This document shows, one piece after another, positions 18,401-25,588 of a stretch of 64,000 bases of DNA (its first letter is position 1; each line of letters begins with the position of its first letter). The notes below the pieces were generated by a model. The model was not told where the DNA came from. It ran no database searches and worked only from the letters and a program-made list of their open reading frames with translations. A program made the translations under genes and the position numbers. The stretch covers positions 62,001 to 126,000 of the forward strand of contig NZ_AMZY02000004.1 in the NCBI RefSeq assembly GCF_000330725.2, read 5' to 3'. This stretch comes from Mariniradius saccharolyticus AK6. Lineage in GTDB: Bacteria > Bacteroidota > Bacteroidia > Cytophagales > Cyclobacteriaceae.

Positions 18401-18524
18401 CCACAGATGGAAACTCCCGTACACCCAAAAAGCTGACCCCAATAATCCCAAAAAGGATAATCGTCAAGGACATGACGATTGCCAAAACGGGCCTTTGGAT
18501 ACTGATGCTTGATAAACTGGCCAT
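15462..18524 (-). CDS. RND efflux permease, HAE1 family
   Basis: Inner-membrane proton-driven exporter of 1020 residues, the usual length. The N-terminus (MASLSSISIQRPVLAIVMSL) is typical of the HAE1 hydrophobe/amphiphile family. The proton-relay aspartates are visible in TM4 (GLVVDDAIVVLENIY, about residue 400). Two large periplasmic loops lie after TM1 and TM7. The later 'GLVTKNGILIVEFANQ' in TM10 keeps the relay lysine. Substrate (drugs, bile-like amphiphiles, lipids) cannot be predicted. It starts two bases after the adaptor stop, in an adaptor-permease-TolC operon. Confidence 0.94.
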   Translation of the reverse strand: MASLSSISIQRPVLAIVMSLTIILFGIIGVSFLGVREFPSVDPPVINVRTAYVGANADVILAQITEPLEEAINGIAGIKSLTSVSNDGTSNITVEFDVGADLEAAANDVRDKVSGALRNLPPDVEPPVVSKADADSQPIVFMTVQSNGRNLLELTDYATNVIKERLQTIPGVNSVQIWGEKRYSIRLRMDPLKMASYGVTPLDVLSKVQSENVELPSGRIEGSAIELSVRTKSRLSTPQEFNGLIVKEDQNNIVRFQDIGRAELAAQNERTVLKRDGIPMVGVVLVPLPGSNHIEILDEFYKRLEVIKKDLPQDIITNIGFDSTKFIRNSIAEVEETIVIAFILVVAIIFLFLRDWRTTFIPVITIPISLIGVFFIMYLMDFSINVLTLLGIVLSIGLVVDDAIVVLENIYSRIEKGEKPDAAAAKGSEEIFFAVIATTVALAAVFLPVIFLTGTTGRLFREFGIVVAGSVIISSFVALTMTPMLSAKLLKRREKQNAFYNFTEPFFVWLNNLYDGALEKFMKVRWSAFAIILVMGLGIYYFVTVIPTELAPVEDRGEMRINVTGPEGATFGYMDKVLDDIYADMSAKFSKDEVEAFTTVTSPGFGTASANSGFVRLILTDASTRERSQMEIFNEVSGMVRKYTAVRAFVTQPQSIGDRRGGLPVQYVIQAPTLDKLKEVIPPFMEKVGQSQIFSFSDINLKFTKPEIEVEIDREKARNIGVSVQEIARTLQLSYSGQRFAYFIMNGKQYQVIGEMQLEDRNEPINLRMLYVRADNGQLVQLDNLVTIRENSTPPQLYRNNRFVSATVSAGLAPGYTIGSGLDEMDRIADEVLDDSFSTDVAGLSKEFRESSNSLIFAFMFALVLIYLVLSAQFESFMDPLTIMFTVPLALFGALASLWIFDFTLNIFSQIGIIMLIGLVTKNGILIVEFANQRKAQGMSVDEAIIGAAGARFRPILMTSLSTILGILPIALALGAGAESRVPMGVAVIGGLTFSTILTLFVIPAIYSYLTSKKGRLARV

Positions 18525-18526
18525 GG

Positions 18527-19627
18527 TTAATTGATTTTTGTGTAGTTGACAGTCATACCCTGCCTTGCTTGCAGCACTCCGGTGGTCAATACCAGATCAC
18601 CTTCCTTCAATCCATCTACAATTTGGACCTCTCTTTCTGTCCTTGTTCCAATGGATACCTGTCTATCTTCCACTTTATTTTCAGCGTTTACGACATACAC
18701 CTTATAGCCGTTCAGTTCGGGAATAATAGCCTCCGCCGGCACAAAATAGGCATTCGCCAATGTCCCTAATACATATTTGATCCTCACAAACATGCCTGGC
18801 AAATAGGATCTGTTACGATTGGGGCTTTGGGCACGGATCTTTAGGGTCCTTGTCCCGGCATCGATGTTTGGTTCAAAAGCATAGACGGTCCCCTCTACAT
18901 TTTCGCCACCAGCATCGTTGGTGAAGTATATTTTGGAACCGACCTTTACTTCAGACGCATAACGCTCCGGAATGGAGAATTCAATCTTAATCGGATCAAT
19001 GTTAACAATGCTGGCTATTACATCATTGGGGCCTATGACACTGCCTTCTGAAATCTGTCTTAATCCAAGCACTCCGTCAAATGGCGCCCTCACCACCGTC
19101 TTGTTCAACTGGACCTGTACCAACTTGATATCCGAGAGGTTGGTATTGAATTGGTTGAGGACGATGTCATACTCTTCTTGGGAAATGGCCTCTTTTTCCA
19201 GCAATTGCTTCTGCCTGTTTTCCTGGCTTTCAAATAGTTTCTTGGTGAATTCCAGTTTCTGCAACTGAGCCCTCAACTCGTCGTCATTGAGGTACAAAAG
19301 CGGCGTGCCTTTTTTCACAAATTGACCCTCTTGGAAGGAAACCTTGGTCACCAAGCCAGAAATCTCGGTCCTAAGGTTTACTGTTTCGTTGGGAATAATC
19401 GTTCCAGTCACGCTCAGGTTATTTTCGAATACTTTGGGTGCTACCTGCACGACGTTCACAGGAAGTGGCTGTGCCCCACCTCCTCCAGGTCCTCCCGCTG
19501 AGGGTCCTGCTGCAGGTCCGCTTGACGGACCGCTTCCAGTTATCTGACCCCAGCGAGGGTAGAGAAAAATAAAAGCCAAAACCAGGACGATGGCAACAGT
19601 TAATATTACTTTCGTTTGTTTTTTCAT
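18527..19627 (-). CDS. RND efflux periplasmic adaptor (membrane-fusion protein)
   Basis: A 366-residue adaptor linking the permease to TolC. One N-terminal membrane segment (residues 7-24) is followed by an unusual G/P/S/A linker (about residues 32-52). Then come the barrel-sandwich/lipoyl halves ('LRTEISGLVTKVSFQEGQFVKKG' and 'VVRAPFDGVLGLRQISEGS'), an alpha-hairpin, a beta-barrel ('PIKIEFSIPERYASEVKVG') and a membrane-proximal domain ('LKEGDLVLTTGVLQARQGMTV'). No regulator lies next to the operon. The alpha/beta hydrolase ends 31 bases upstream. Confidence 0.92.
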   Translation of the reverse strand: MKKQTKVILTVAIVLVLAFIFLYPRWGQITGSGPSSGPAAGPSAGGPGGGGAQPLPVNVVQVAPKVFENNLSVTGTIIPNETVNLRTEISGLVTKVSFQEGQFVKKGTPLLYLNDDELRAQLQKLEFTKKLFESQENRQKQLLEKEAISQEEYDIVLNQFNTNLSDIKLVQVQLNKTVVRAPFDGVLGLRQISEGSVIGPNDVIASIVNIDPIKIEFSIPERYASEVKVGSKIYFTNDAGGENVEGTVYAFEPNIDAGTRTLKIRAQSPNRNRSYLPGMFVRIKYVLGTLANAYFVPAEAIIPELNGYKVYVVNAENKVEDRQVSIGTRTEREVQIVDGLKEGDLVLTTGVLQARQGMTVNYTKIN

Positions 19628-19658
19628 GCGAATAGGTAGAGAAAAGGATAATGCTGGT

Positions 19659-20450
19659 TTATTGGTTTTTGATAAATTCCAATGAGTATTGGTTGAAAAC
19701 TTCGGGGCGTTCGACGTTCACCACATGCCCACAGTCTTTGACCACTTTAAGGATCGAAAGTTTATGCTCGCGGACGATTTTTTTGACAGGTTCCAAAAAC
19801 ATGATGTCCTGCTCGCCCATAATGTAGAGTGTCGGAACAGGAATGTCTTTCTCCTTGAAGTATTTCAACAGCGGATTGATGTCCTTGGTCAGTTTAAACC
19901 ATTTCAAAAACTCCTTTTGGCAAAGCCTTTTGGCTTCGCGGACAAAAAGGTTGCGGGACTCGGCATGGTTGGCGCGAGGCATGATGATCCAGGCAAAAAG
20001 CCTGTAAAGCCACATATACGGCAGGACGTTTTTGAAAGTATTTCCAAAAAACACCAAAAACCTGGAGGTCACTGTCAGGCGAGTCACCGCTCCGGCCATC
20101 ACCATCGACTTGACCCGGTGGGGAGCCATTTCGGCCAACTGACGCGCCAGAATCGTCCCCAGCGAAACGCCCATCAGGTGCACCGGCGGCAAGGCCAAAT
20201 GCTCCAACACCTCGATGATGTCTTTGGTCACCGCCTCAAAGGTATAGGCCTCGTTCCAGAGGTTTTTGATCTGGTTGGCGGACTTTCCGTGTCCGCGCAG
20301 ATCGATCAGCAGGAGGTTGAAGCTCTCCCGAAATTCACGGATTTGCTTGTGCCAAACAGCCGAGGAACCCCCTGCCCCATGGATAAACACCACCCATTCC
20401 TCACTGGAAGGATGCTTGTAGGTCTTGTAGTACAACATGCCCTTTTTCAT
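19659..20450 (-). CDS. Alpha/beta hydrolase
   Basis: A 263-residue cytoplasmic hydrolase of the alpha/beta fold. The oxyanion-hole region is VVFIHGAGGSSAVWHKQ, the nucleophile elbow is LMGVSLGTILARQLAE (Ser in GVSLG, about residue 98), and the acid and His are in IMGEQDIMF and KDCGHVVNVERPE. This set is complete, so it should be active. The substrate is unknown: related sequences include esterases and 3-oxoadipate enol-lactonase-like enzymes. The ATG at 20450 was chosen over a TTG 60 bases upstream. It is in line with the efflux operon and may be its first gene. Confidence 0.85.
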   Translation of the reverse strand: MKKGMLYYKTYKHPSSEEWVVFIHGAGGSSAVWHKQIREFRESFNLLLIDLRGHGKSANQIKNLWNEAYTFEAVTKDIIEVLEHLALPPVHLMGVSLGTILARQLAEMAPHRVKSMVMAGAVTRLTVTSRFLVFFGNTFKNVLPYMWLYRLFAWIIMPRANHAESRNLFVREAKRLCQKEFLKWFKLTKDINPLLKYFKEKDIPVPTLYIMGEQDIMFLEPVKKIVREHKLSILKVVKDCGHVVNVERPEVFNQYSLEFIKNQ

Positions 20451-20706
20451 TAATCCAGAATATAACTTGGGGACGGATACGATGTTTATCAATCCGAAAA
20501 CTACGGCCAAACAAGCGCCTTTGAAACGAAATACATACAGGTGGCGATTGCCGTCGATTAATGGTCTTTTTAGCCCAATTGATTTTCACTTTTTCAAGAA
20601 AAAACAAAAAAACTCTCGTCACAAAAAATGCCCCTCTGACATATCTGAAGCATTTCAGACCCAAAGCCAAATCATGATGAACGCAGCGAAAAGTTTACTT
20701 AATAAA

Positions 20707-20738
20707 CCACGGAGCACAACTTGAAGCGTGCCCCGTGG
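20707..20738 (-). terminator. Terminator after the S9 peptidase
   Basis: Arms CCACGGAGCAC and GTGCCCCGTGG (20707-20738) pair in 10 of 11 positions around a 10-base loop. On the minus strand, reading leftward, TTTATT follows. It lies 10 bases after the peptidase stop. Confidence 0.6.
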
Positions 20739-20747
20739 CTATTGAAA

Positions 20748-22925
20748 TCAAAGCTTTCGCTTGATAAAATCCGTCATAATGCTGTACAGGTGCCAGGTGG
20801 TATTGCCCCCGTAGATTCCATGGTTGCGGTTGGGATAATACATCGTCTCAAACTGCTTGTCGGCCTTGACGAGCGCATCGACCAGATCGACGGCATTTTG
20901 AAAATGCACATTGTCATCGCCCGTGCCATGCACCAAGAGCAGGTTCCCTTTCAGCTTGTTGACATGGGTGATGGGGCTGTAGTCATCGTAACCCGCGGCG
21001 TTGATTTGCGGAGTCTGCAGGTAGCGCTCGGTGTAGATCGTATCATAATACCGCCAAGTCGTCACAGGTGCCACGGCAATGGCTGCTTTGAATACATCAT
21101 TCCCCAGCATCAGGGAAAGTGAAGACATATAGCCCCCGTACGACCAACCCCAAATCCCAATGCGTGCAGCGTCGACATAAGGCAATGTCCCGAGGTATTT
21201 GGCTCCGGCGATTTGGTCTTGGGTTTCATACTTGCCCAAATTGGCGTAAGTGACATGCTTGAAATCCCGTCCGCGGGCTCCCGTGCCACGATTGTCCACG
21301 CAGACCACGATGTAGCCTTCTGCCGCCAAGTGATGGTGCCAAAAATCCCGCGTGCCGCCCCAGGCATTGGTTACGTTTTGGGAACCCGGTCCGCCATAGA
21401 CATACATCAGCACGGGGTATTTCTTGGCCGGATCAAAGTCCGCAGGCTTGATCATGTAGCCGTTGAGCGCCGTGCCATCCACGGTGTTGAATTGGAAAAA
21501 CTCCCGGCCCGAAAGCGCGAATCCGGACAGACGCTCCTGAAGCTCGGCATTGTCTTCCAGGACCTTGACCATCTTGCCAGAGGATTCATGCAGCGATACC
21601 CGCAGTGGCTGCTGTGCATTGGAGTAATTGGCGATGAAATATTTGAAATCATGACTCATGTTGATGCCATGTGTCCCTTTTTCGGGAGTCAGGAGCTTTT
21701 TCCCTTTCCCATCCATCCCGATGACAAAAAGATTCCGCTCCATGGGAGACTGCTCGGTAGAGATAAAATAGATCTTTTTCCCCTTCTCATCGATACCCAC
21801 GAGACTCGACACCTCCCAATTGCCGGAGGTAATCTGTCGGATCAGTTTGCCGTCGTTGGCATGGTGGTAGATATGCTTGAATCCATCCTGTTCGGAAGTC
21901 CGGATAAAGCCCTTTCCTCCCGCCAAAAACCGCAGGTCGTCGTTGTAATCCAAATCTATATAGGTCTTCGATTCCTCGCGTAGCACCAAGGTCGTACTGC
22001 CTGTTTGGATATTGGCGTAGAGCAGGTCGAGTTGGTTCTGGAGCCTATTCAGGCGAATAAAGGCCAAAGTATTGGATTCGGTAGTCCAATAAATCCGGGG
22101 GAGATAAATATCCTTCTCCGCACCGACGTCGGCCTTTACGGTTTTTTGGCTACCCAGATCATAGACATGGATGCTGACTTCGGCGTTTTTTTCCCCAGCC
22201 TTGGGGTATTTGAAGCGATAGTCTTGGGGGTACAATTTTCCCCAGGTCTGCATGTTGAACTCCGGCACATCGGTCTCATCAAAGCGGATGAAGGCAATCT
22301 GCTTGCCGTCGGGCGACCATTCGAAGGCCTTGGACATCGAGAATTCCTCTTCGTAGACCCAGTCTGCGGCACCGTTGATGATATGGTTCCACTTGCCATC
22401 GGTGGTGATTTGGGTGATTTTGCCGGAGGCCAAAGTCAGGTAAAAAAGGTTGTTATCCTTCACAAATGCGACCTTGTCATTGTCGGGCGAAAGCGTGGCG
22501 TACATGACTTTCTCCCCATCGAGAAGCTTCTGGACTGTCCCGGATTGTAGGTCAAGCACATGAAAGACCGCTTTGGAAGAGCGTCGGTAGATACTTTCTA
22601 CCTCTGAAGCCAACAGGGCCTTGGTCTCATCGCTGTTGAATTCGTAGGAGGAAAAATTGACTCCCAGCTTTCCCCCGTCGATCAAGACAGCTTCCTCGGC
22701 ACCGGTAGCGATGTTCATTTTCACGACCATAGGCCCCGCAATGCCGCGCTTGAGCGCTGAATAATATTGTCCGTCATTCATCCAATTGATGCCACTGACG
22801 GATTTTTGGGCGAAGGTATTTTTCTTGAATACATCCTCAAGGCTGACTTTCTTTTTCTGCTGCGCAAAAGCAAATCCAGCCCAAAAGAGGCAAACGATGA
22901 GGAACAGGTTTCTAGTTGGTTTCAT
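20748..22925 (-). CDS. S9 family peptidase (dipeptidyl peptidase IV-like)
   Basis: A 725-residue exported serine peptidase that removes N-terminal dipeptides, usually Xaa-Pro. A signal peptide ends at AFAQ (residue 22). The beta-propeller DPP4 N-terminal domain (about 90-450) carries the family's double-Glu motif in VYEEEFSMS. The catalytic domain has Ser in WGWSYGGYM, Asp in HGTGDDNVHF and His in NRNHGIYGG. In Bacteroidota such enzymes finish digestion of imported or secreted peptides. It is transcribed alone: 898 gene-free bases lie upstream and a terminator downstream. Confidence 0.93.
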   Translation of the reverse strand: MKPTRNLFLIVCLFWAGFAFAQQKKKVSLEDVFKKNTFAQKSVSGINWMNDGQYYSALKRGIAGPMVVKMNIATGAEEAVLIDGGKLGVNFSSYEFNSDETKALLASEVESIYRRSSKAVFHVLDLQSGTVQKLLDGEKVMYATLSPDNDKVAFVKDNNLFYLTLASGKITQITTDGKWNHIINGAADWVYEEEFSMSKAFEWSPDGKQIAFIRFDETDVPEFNMQTWGKLYPQDYRFKYPKAGEKNAEVSIHVYDLGSQKTVKADVGAEKDIYLPRIYWTTESNTLAFIRLNRLQNQLDLLYANIQTGSTTLVLREESKTYIDLDYNDDLRFLAGGKGFIRTSEQDGFKHIYHHANDGKLIRQITSGNWEVSSLVGIDEKGKKIYFISTEQSPMERNLFVIGMDGKGKKLLTPEKGTHGINMSHDFKYFIANYSNAQQPLRVSLHESSGKMVKVLEDNAELQERLSGFALSGREFFQFNTVDGTALNGYMIKPADFDPAKKYPVLMYVYGGPGSQNVTNAWGGTRDFWHHHLAAEGYIVVCVDNRGTGARGRDFKHVTYANLGKYETQDQIAGAKYLGTLPYVDAARIGIWGWSYGGYMSSLSLMLGNDVFKAAIAVAPVTTWRYYDTIYTERYLQTPQINAAGYDDYSPITHVNKLKGNLLLVHGTGDDNVHFQNAVDLVDALVKADKQFETMYYPNRNHGIYGGNTTWHLYSIMTDFIKRKL

Positions 22926-23136
22926 TTGATATCATCCTTTAATCGGCCGGCAAAGTAAAGAAAATGGAGGAGGTGGAAAAACGGATTATGGCGAAAGCAA
23001 CAATCCACACTGATATCTGAAAATAGCGCAACATTGGTTTTCCCGCAGTTGCACCGCCGGACTGTATCGTACCGTCGCCTGTGGCGATGGGAAGTGCTTC
23101 ATATTAGCATTTCTGGGTTTTTAAAAGCTTGGGGCT

Positions 23137-23160
23137 ATCCTGCGTTTCCGAACGCAGGAT
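23137..23160. repeat. Palindromic hairpin in the gene-free region
   Basis: ATCCTGCGTT (23137-23146) and AACGCAGGAT (23151-23160) form a perfect 10-bp stem with a TCCG tetraloop, followed by TTCTTTG. It stands apart from any gene end and may be part of a small interspersed element. Confidence 0.6.
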
Positions 23161-23197
23161 TTCTTTGAAATCAGAACCCATTCGATCAAATCGCCTC

Positions 23198-23732
23198 TCC
23201 GAGGCTCGGGAATCCATATTGCGACTGTTTGCTACAATCAGAGCGCCCCGATGGGGCTGATGTTTTCGTTTAATCCTGAGTTGAAATCTGGGAGATTCCT
23301 CCTTCGTCGGAATGACGGGGCAGCGAATAAACCCAAGCTCCTAACTTCCCAACCTTATAACTTTTTAATCTTCTAACTTCCGAACCTCCGAACCTCCCAA
23401 CTTCCGAACCTCCCAACCTTATAACTTTGTAACCTTTCAAACCTCTACCCCTTTCCGAGGCTCGGGAATCCATATTGTGACTGTTTGCTACAATCAGAGC
23501 GCCCCGATGGGGCTGATGTTTTCGATGCATCATGGGCTAAATTCCCGGAGATTCCTCCTTCGTCGGAATGACACAGCAGCGAATAAACCCAAGCTCCTAA
23601 CCTCCAAACTTCCCAACCTTATAACTTTTTTACCTTCTAACTTCCGAACCTCCCAACTTCCCAACCTCCTAACCTCCCAACTTCCGAACCTCCCAACCTT
23701 ATAACCTTGTAACCTTTCAAACCTCCACCCCT
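23198..23732. repeat. Tandem duplication of a ~256-bp low-complexity intergenic unit
   Basis: Copy 1 (23198-23453) and copy 2 (23454 to about 23732) both begin TCCGAGGCTCGGGAATCCAT. They share CAGAGCGCCCCGATGGGGCT and CTCCTTCGTCGGAATGAC, then pass into pyrimidine-rich text built from short words (AACTTCC, GAACCTCC, CAACCTTATAAC), ending AACCTTTCAAACCTC. Copy 2 is about 23 bases longer in the low-complexity part. The track reads as nonsense protein in all frames, so I call it non-coding. The rest of the gap between 22926 and 23823 holds the hairpin at 23137 and otherwise no gene. Confidence 0.8.
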
Positions 23733-23766
23733 CCCAATTTCATCTAACTGAAAATCAATATTTTAA

Positions 23767-23774
23767 TATTTTTG
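23767..23774 (+). promoter_or_regulatory. Candidate -7 element for the subtilase
   Basis: TATTTTTG matches TAnnTTTG exactly, 50 bases before the ATG at 23824. No convincing -33 element is present and the region is A/T-rich, so chance matches are possible. Confidence 0.35.
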
Positions 23775-23823
23775 ATTAAATTGGGTCATTCTTTTCTATC
23801 CTTCACTTTTCATTTCCTATACC

Positions 23824-25143
23824 ATGGCCGACCAATCCACCAATCAAGACCCTAAACCGGAGTTTACCGGCAGGCGACTCGTCATGTATACGCCTGAAGC
23901 TAAGCTTCGCAGTATTGAAAAAGCCGCAGAGGATGCCTCCCTGCGCTTAGCGACGTCCAGCGACTTTAAATCCCACGAAGAAGATTACGTCAAGGCGTTC
24001 TCCGAAGCCGATGGGATCATCTTCGAGCGCTTTGGCGTGGCGGTGATCAATGAAAACCACGATTCCGAAATCGGGGCCTTGACGACCTCTGCCCGTACCA
24101 AGGACCTGTTTCTTTATGATGAGCCCGAAAGGTTCCTCTACGCTATCGAAAGCCAGGCGGCAGGCGGAGGGTTTTGGCAGTGGTTGATGCGGTTGCTGGG
24201 TATTTCCCCCAAACCAAAGCCACCTGTGCCTACCCCAGGACCCGGTCCGCAACCTGATCCATCGCTTCCCAAGTCCTTTGCCGACGACTCCAAGGCATAT
24301 TGGGGCGTGCATGCGGTTCGGGCACTCTCAAGCAGATTTACGGGAAAAAACATCCCAATCGCTATACTTGATACGGGCTTTTTGCTGAGCCATCCAGACT
24401 TTCAGACACGGGTCATCTCCAGCAAGTCCTTTATCCCGGGAGAAGAGGTCAATGACCTCAACGGGCATGGCACCCATTGCACCGGCAACGCTGCAGGGGG
24501 ACTCCGAGGCTCCAACCAAATCCGCTACGGCGTTTCGTTTGAGTCCAACATTTTTATCGGAAAAGTATTGTCCAATGCCGGGTCGGGCGCGGATTCGGGA
24601 ATCTTGGCAGGCTTGGACTGGGCCATGACCAACGGCTGCAAAGTGGTCTCCATGTCCTTGGGCGCGGCAGTCCGGCCCGGTCAATCCTATTCGAGAATCT
24701 ATGAAGACATCGGCAAAAGAGCCCTCGCCAACGGTACCCTGATCATCGCCGCGGCTGGCAATGAAAGTAGGCGCTCCTCGGGAGACATCCGTCCTGTCGG
24801 CCACCCAGCCAACTGCCCCTCGATCATGGCCGTGGCCGCAATCGACCGGTTTCTGAAAGTCGCTGATTTCTCCTGTGGCGGCATCAATGACGGTGGCGGT
24901 GAAGTGAACATCGCCGGTCCGGGCGTGGCTGTCATGAGTTCCTACAAAGCGCCTCAGCAATATGCCTCCCTCAACGGAACCAGCATGGCAACGCCTTTTG
25001 TTTCGGGTGTAGCTGCCCAACTGTGGGAACAAAATCCCAACGCCTCAGCCACCGATATCTGGAACAAATTGGTGCAAAATGCCAGAAAACTGGACTTGCC
25101 CGCCAGTGACGTAGGTGCAGGTTTGGTCCAAAGCCCACAATAA
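23824..25143 (+). CDS. S8 subtilisin-like serine peptidase without signal peptide
   Basis: A 439-residue subtilase. The N-terminal domain (about residues 15-115, ending 'LYDEPERFLYAIE') looks like a propeptide-type inhibitor domain. A Pro-rich linker (about 135-155) joins it to the catalytic domain with the complete triad: D183 (AILDTGF), H215 (GHGTHC) and S387 (GTSMATP), and oxyanion Asn in AAAGNES. There is no signal peptide (it begins MADQSTNQDPK), so secretion by Sec is not expected: it is either intracellular or leaves by another route. A 75-residue protein resembling the end of a subtilisin propeptide follows after 20 bases. Substrate unknown. Confidence 0.9.
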   Translation: MADQSTNQDPKPEFTGRRLVMYTPEAKLRSIEKAAEDASLRLATSSDFKSHEEDYVKAFSEADGIIFERFGVAVINENHDSEIGALTTSARTKDLFLYDEPERFLYAIESQAAGGGFWQWLMRLLGISPKPKPPVPTPGPGPQPDPSLPKSFADDSKAYWGVHAVRALSSRFTGKNIPIAILDTGFLLSHPDFQTRVISSKSFIPGEEVNDLNGHGTHCTGNAAGGLRGSNQIRYGVSFESNIFIGKVLSNAGSGADSGILAGLDWAMTNGCKVVSMSLGAAVRPGQSYSRIYEDIGKRALANGTLIIAAAGNESRRSSGDIRPVGHPANCPSIMAVAAIDRFLKVADFSCGGINDGGGEVNIAGPGVAVMSSYKAPQQYASLNGTSMATPFVSGVAAQLWEQNPNASATDIWNKLVQNARKLDLPASDVGAGLVQSPQ

Positions 25144-25163
25144 TGCCAAAAAACTGAAATCCT

Positions 25164-25391
25164 ATGGGACACAAGCCAACCAAGTTCATTGCAGCAGTGG
25201 AAGAAGCGGAAATTTCCAACATCCAAACCATTGCCCAGAAACTACGCGAAAAAGGCTGCGTGATTCGTGATGTTTTGTCGTTTACGGGTGTAATCTCCGG
25301 CACCACGTCCGGAAATGAGTCCAAGCTGGATGATTTGAAGATTAAGGGCATCAAGTACATCGAGGAAGATGGAGAAATAAGGGCTTTGTAG
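25164..25391 (+). CDS. Small I9/propeptide-like protein, putative subtilase inhibitor
   Basis: A 75-residue protein without a signal peptide. It has a strand-helix-strand-helix-strand layout: KFIAAVEE, a helix AEISNIQTIAQKLREKG, 'VIRDVLSFTGVISGT', a helix, and a C-terminus GIKYIEEDGEI. The ending closely resembles the last strand of subtilisin propeptides (V-x-Y-V-E-E-D). Stand-alone I9-type proteins can inhibit subtilases and assist their folding. It is 20 bases downstream of the subtilase and presumably co-transcribed. The inhibitor role is an inference from fold pattern and position. Similar small proteins beside such subtilases are, as I recall, often annotated as hypothetical. Confidence 0.72.
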   Translation: MGHKPTKFIAAVEEAEISNIQTIAQKLREKGCVIRDVLSFTGVISGTTSGNESKLDDLKIKGIKYIEEDGEIRAL

Positions 25392-25588
25392 TCCGTTTCT
25401 CCTTTTCCTTTTGCCAATTCCCCAAATCCTCTCGGAGTACCTGAGCGTCATCAGGACAGGTTCTTTTCTTTTGAAATCCCTCAGTTGCGCATCAATTTTT
25501 TGGGTATTCATCCCGCCACCAAAAATCTTGTTTGGAATGCTTCGAGAAATTTGGAACTTCATTGCTTGACTTTCCAACCAAACAAGCA

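Noticed and set aside
23270-23704. Open frames within the low-complexity duplication
   Set aside because: The translations are repetitive and differ between the two copies, as expected for non-coding text.
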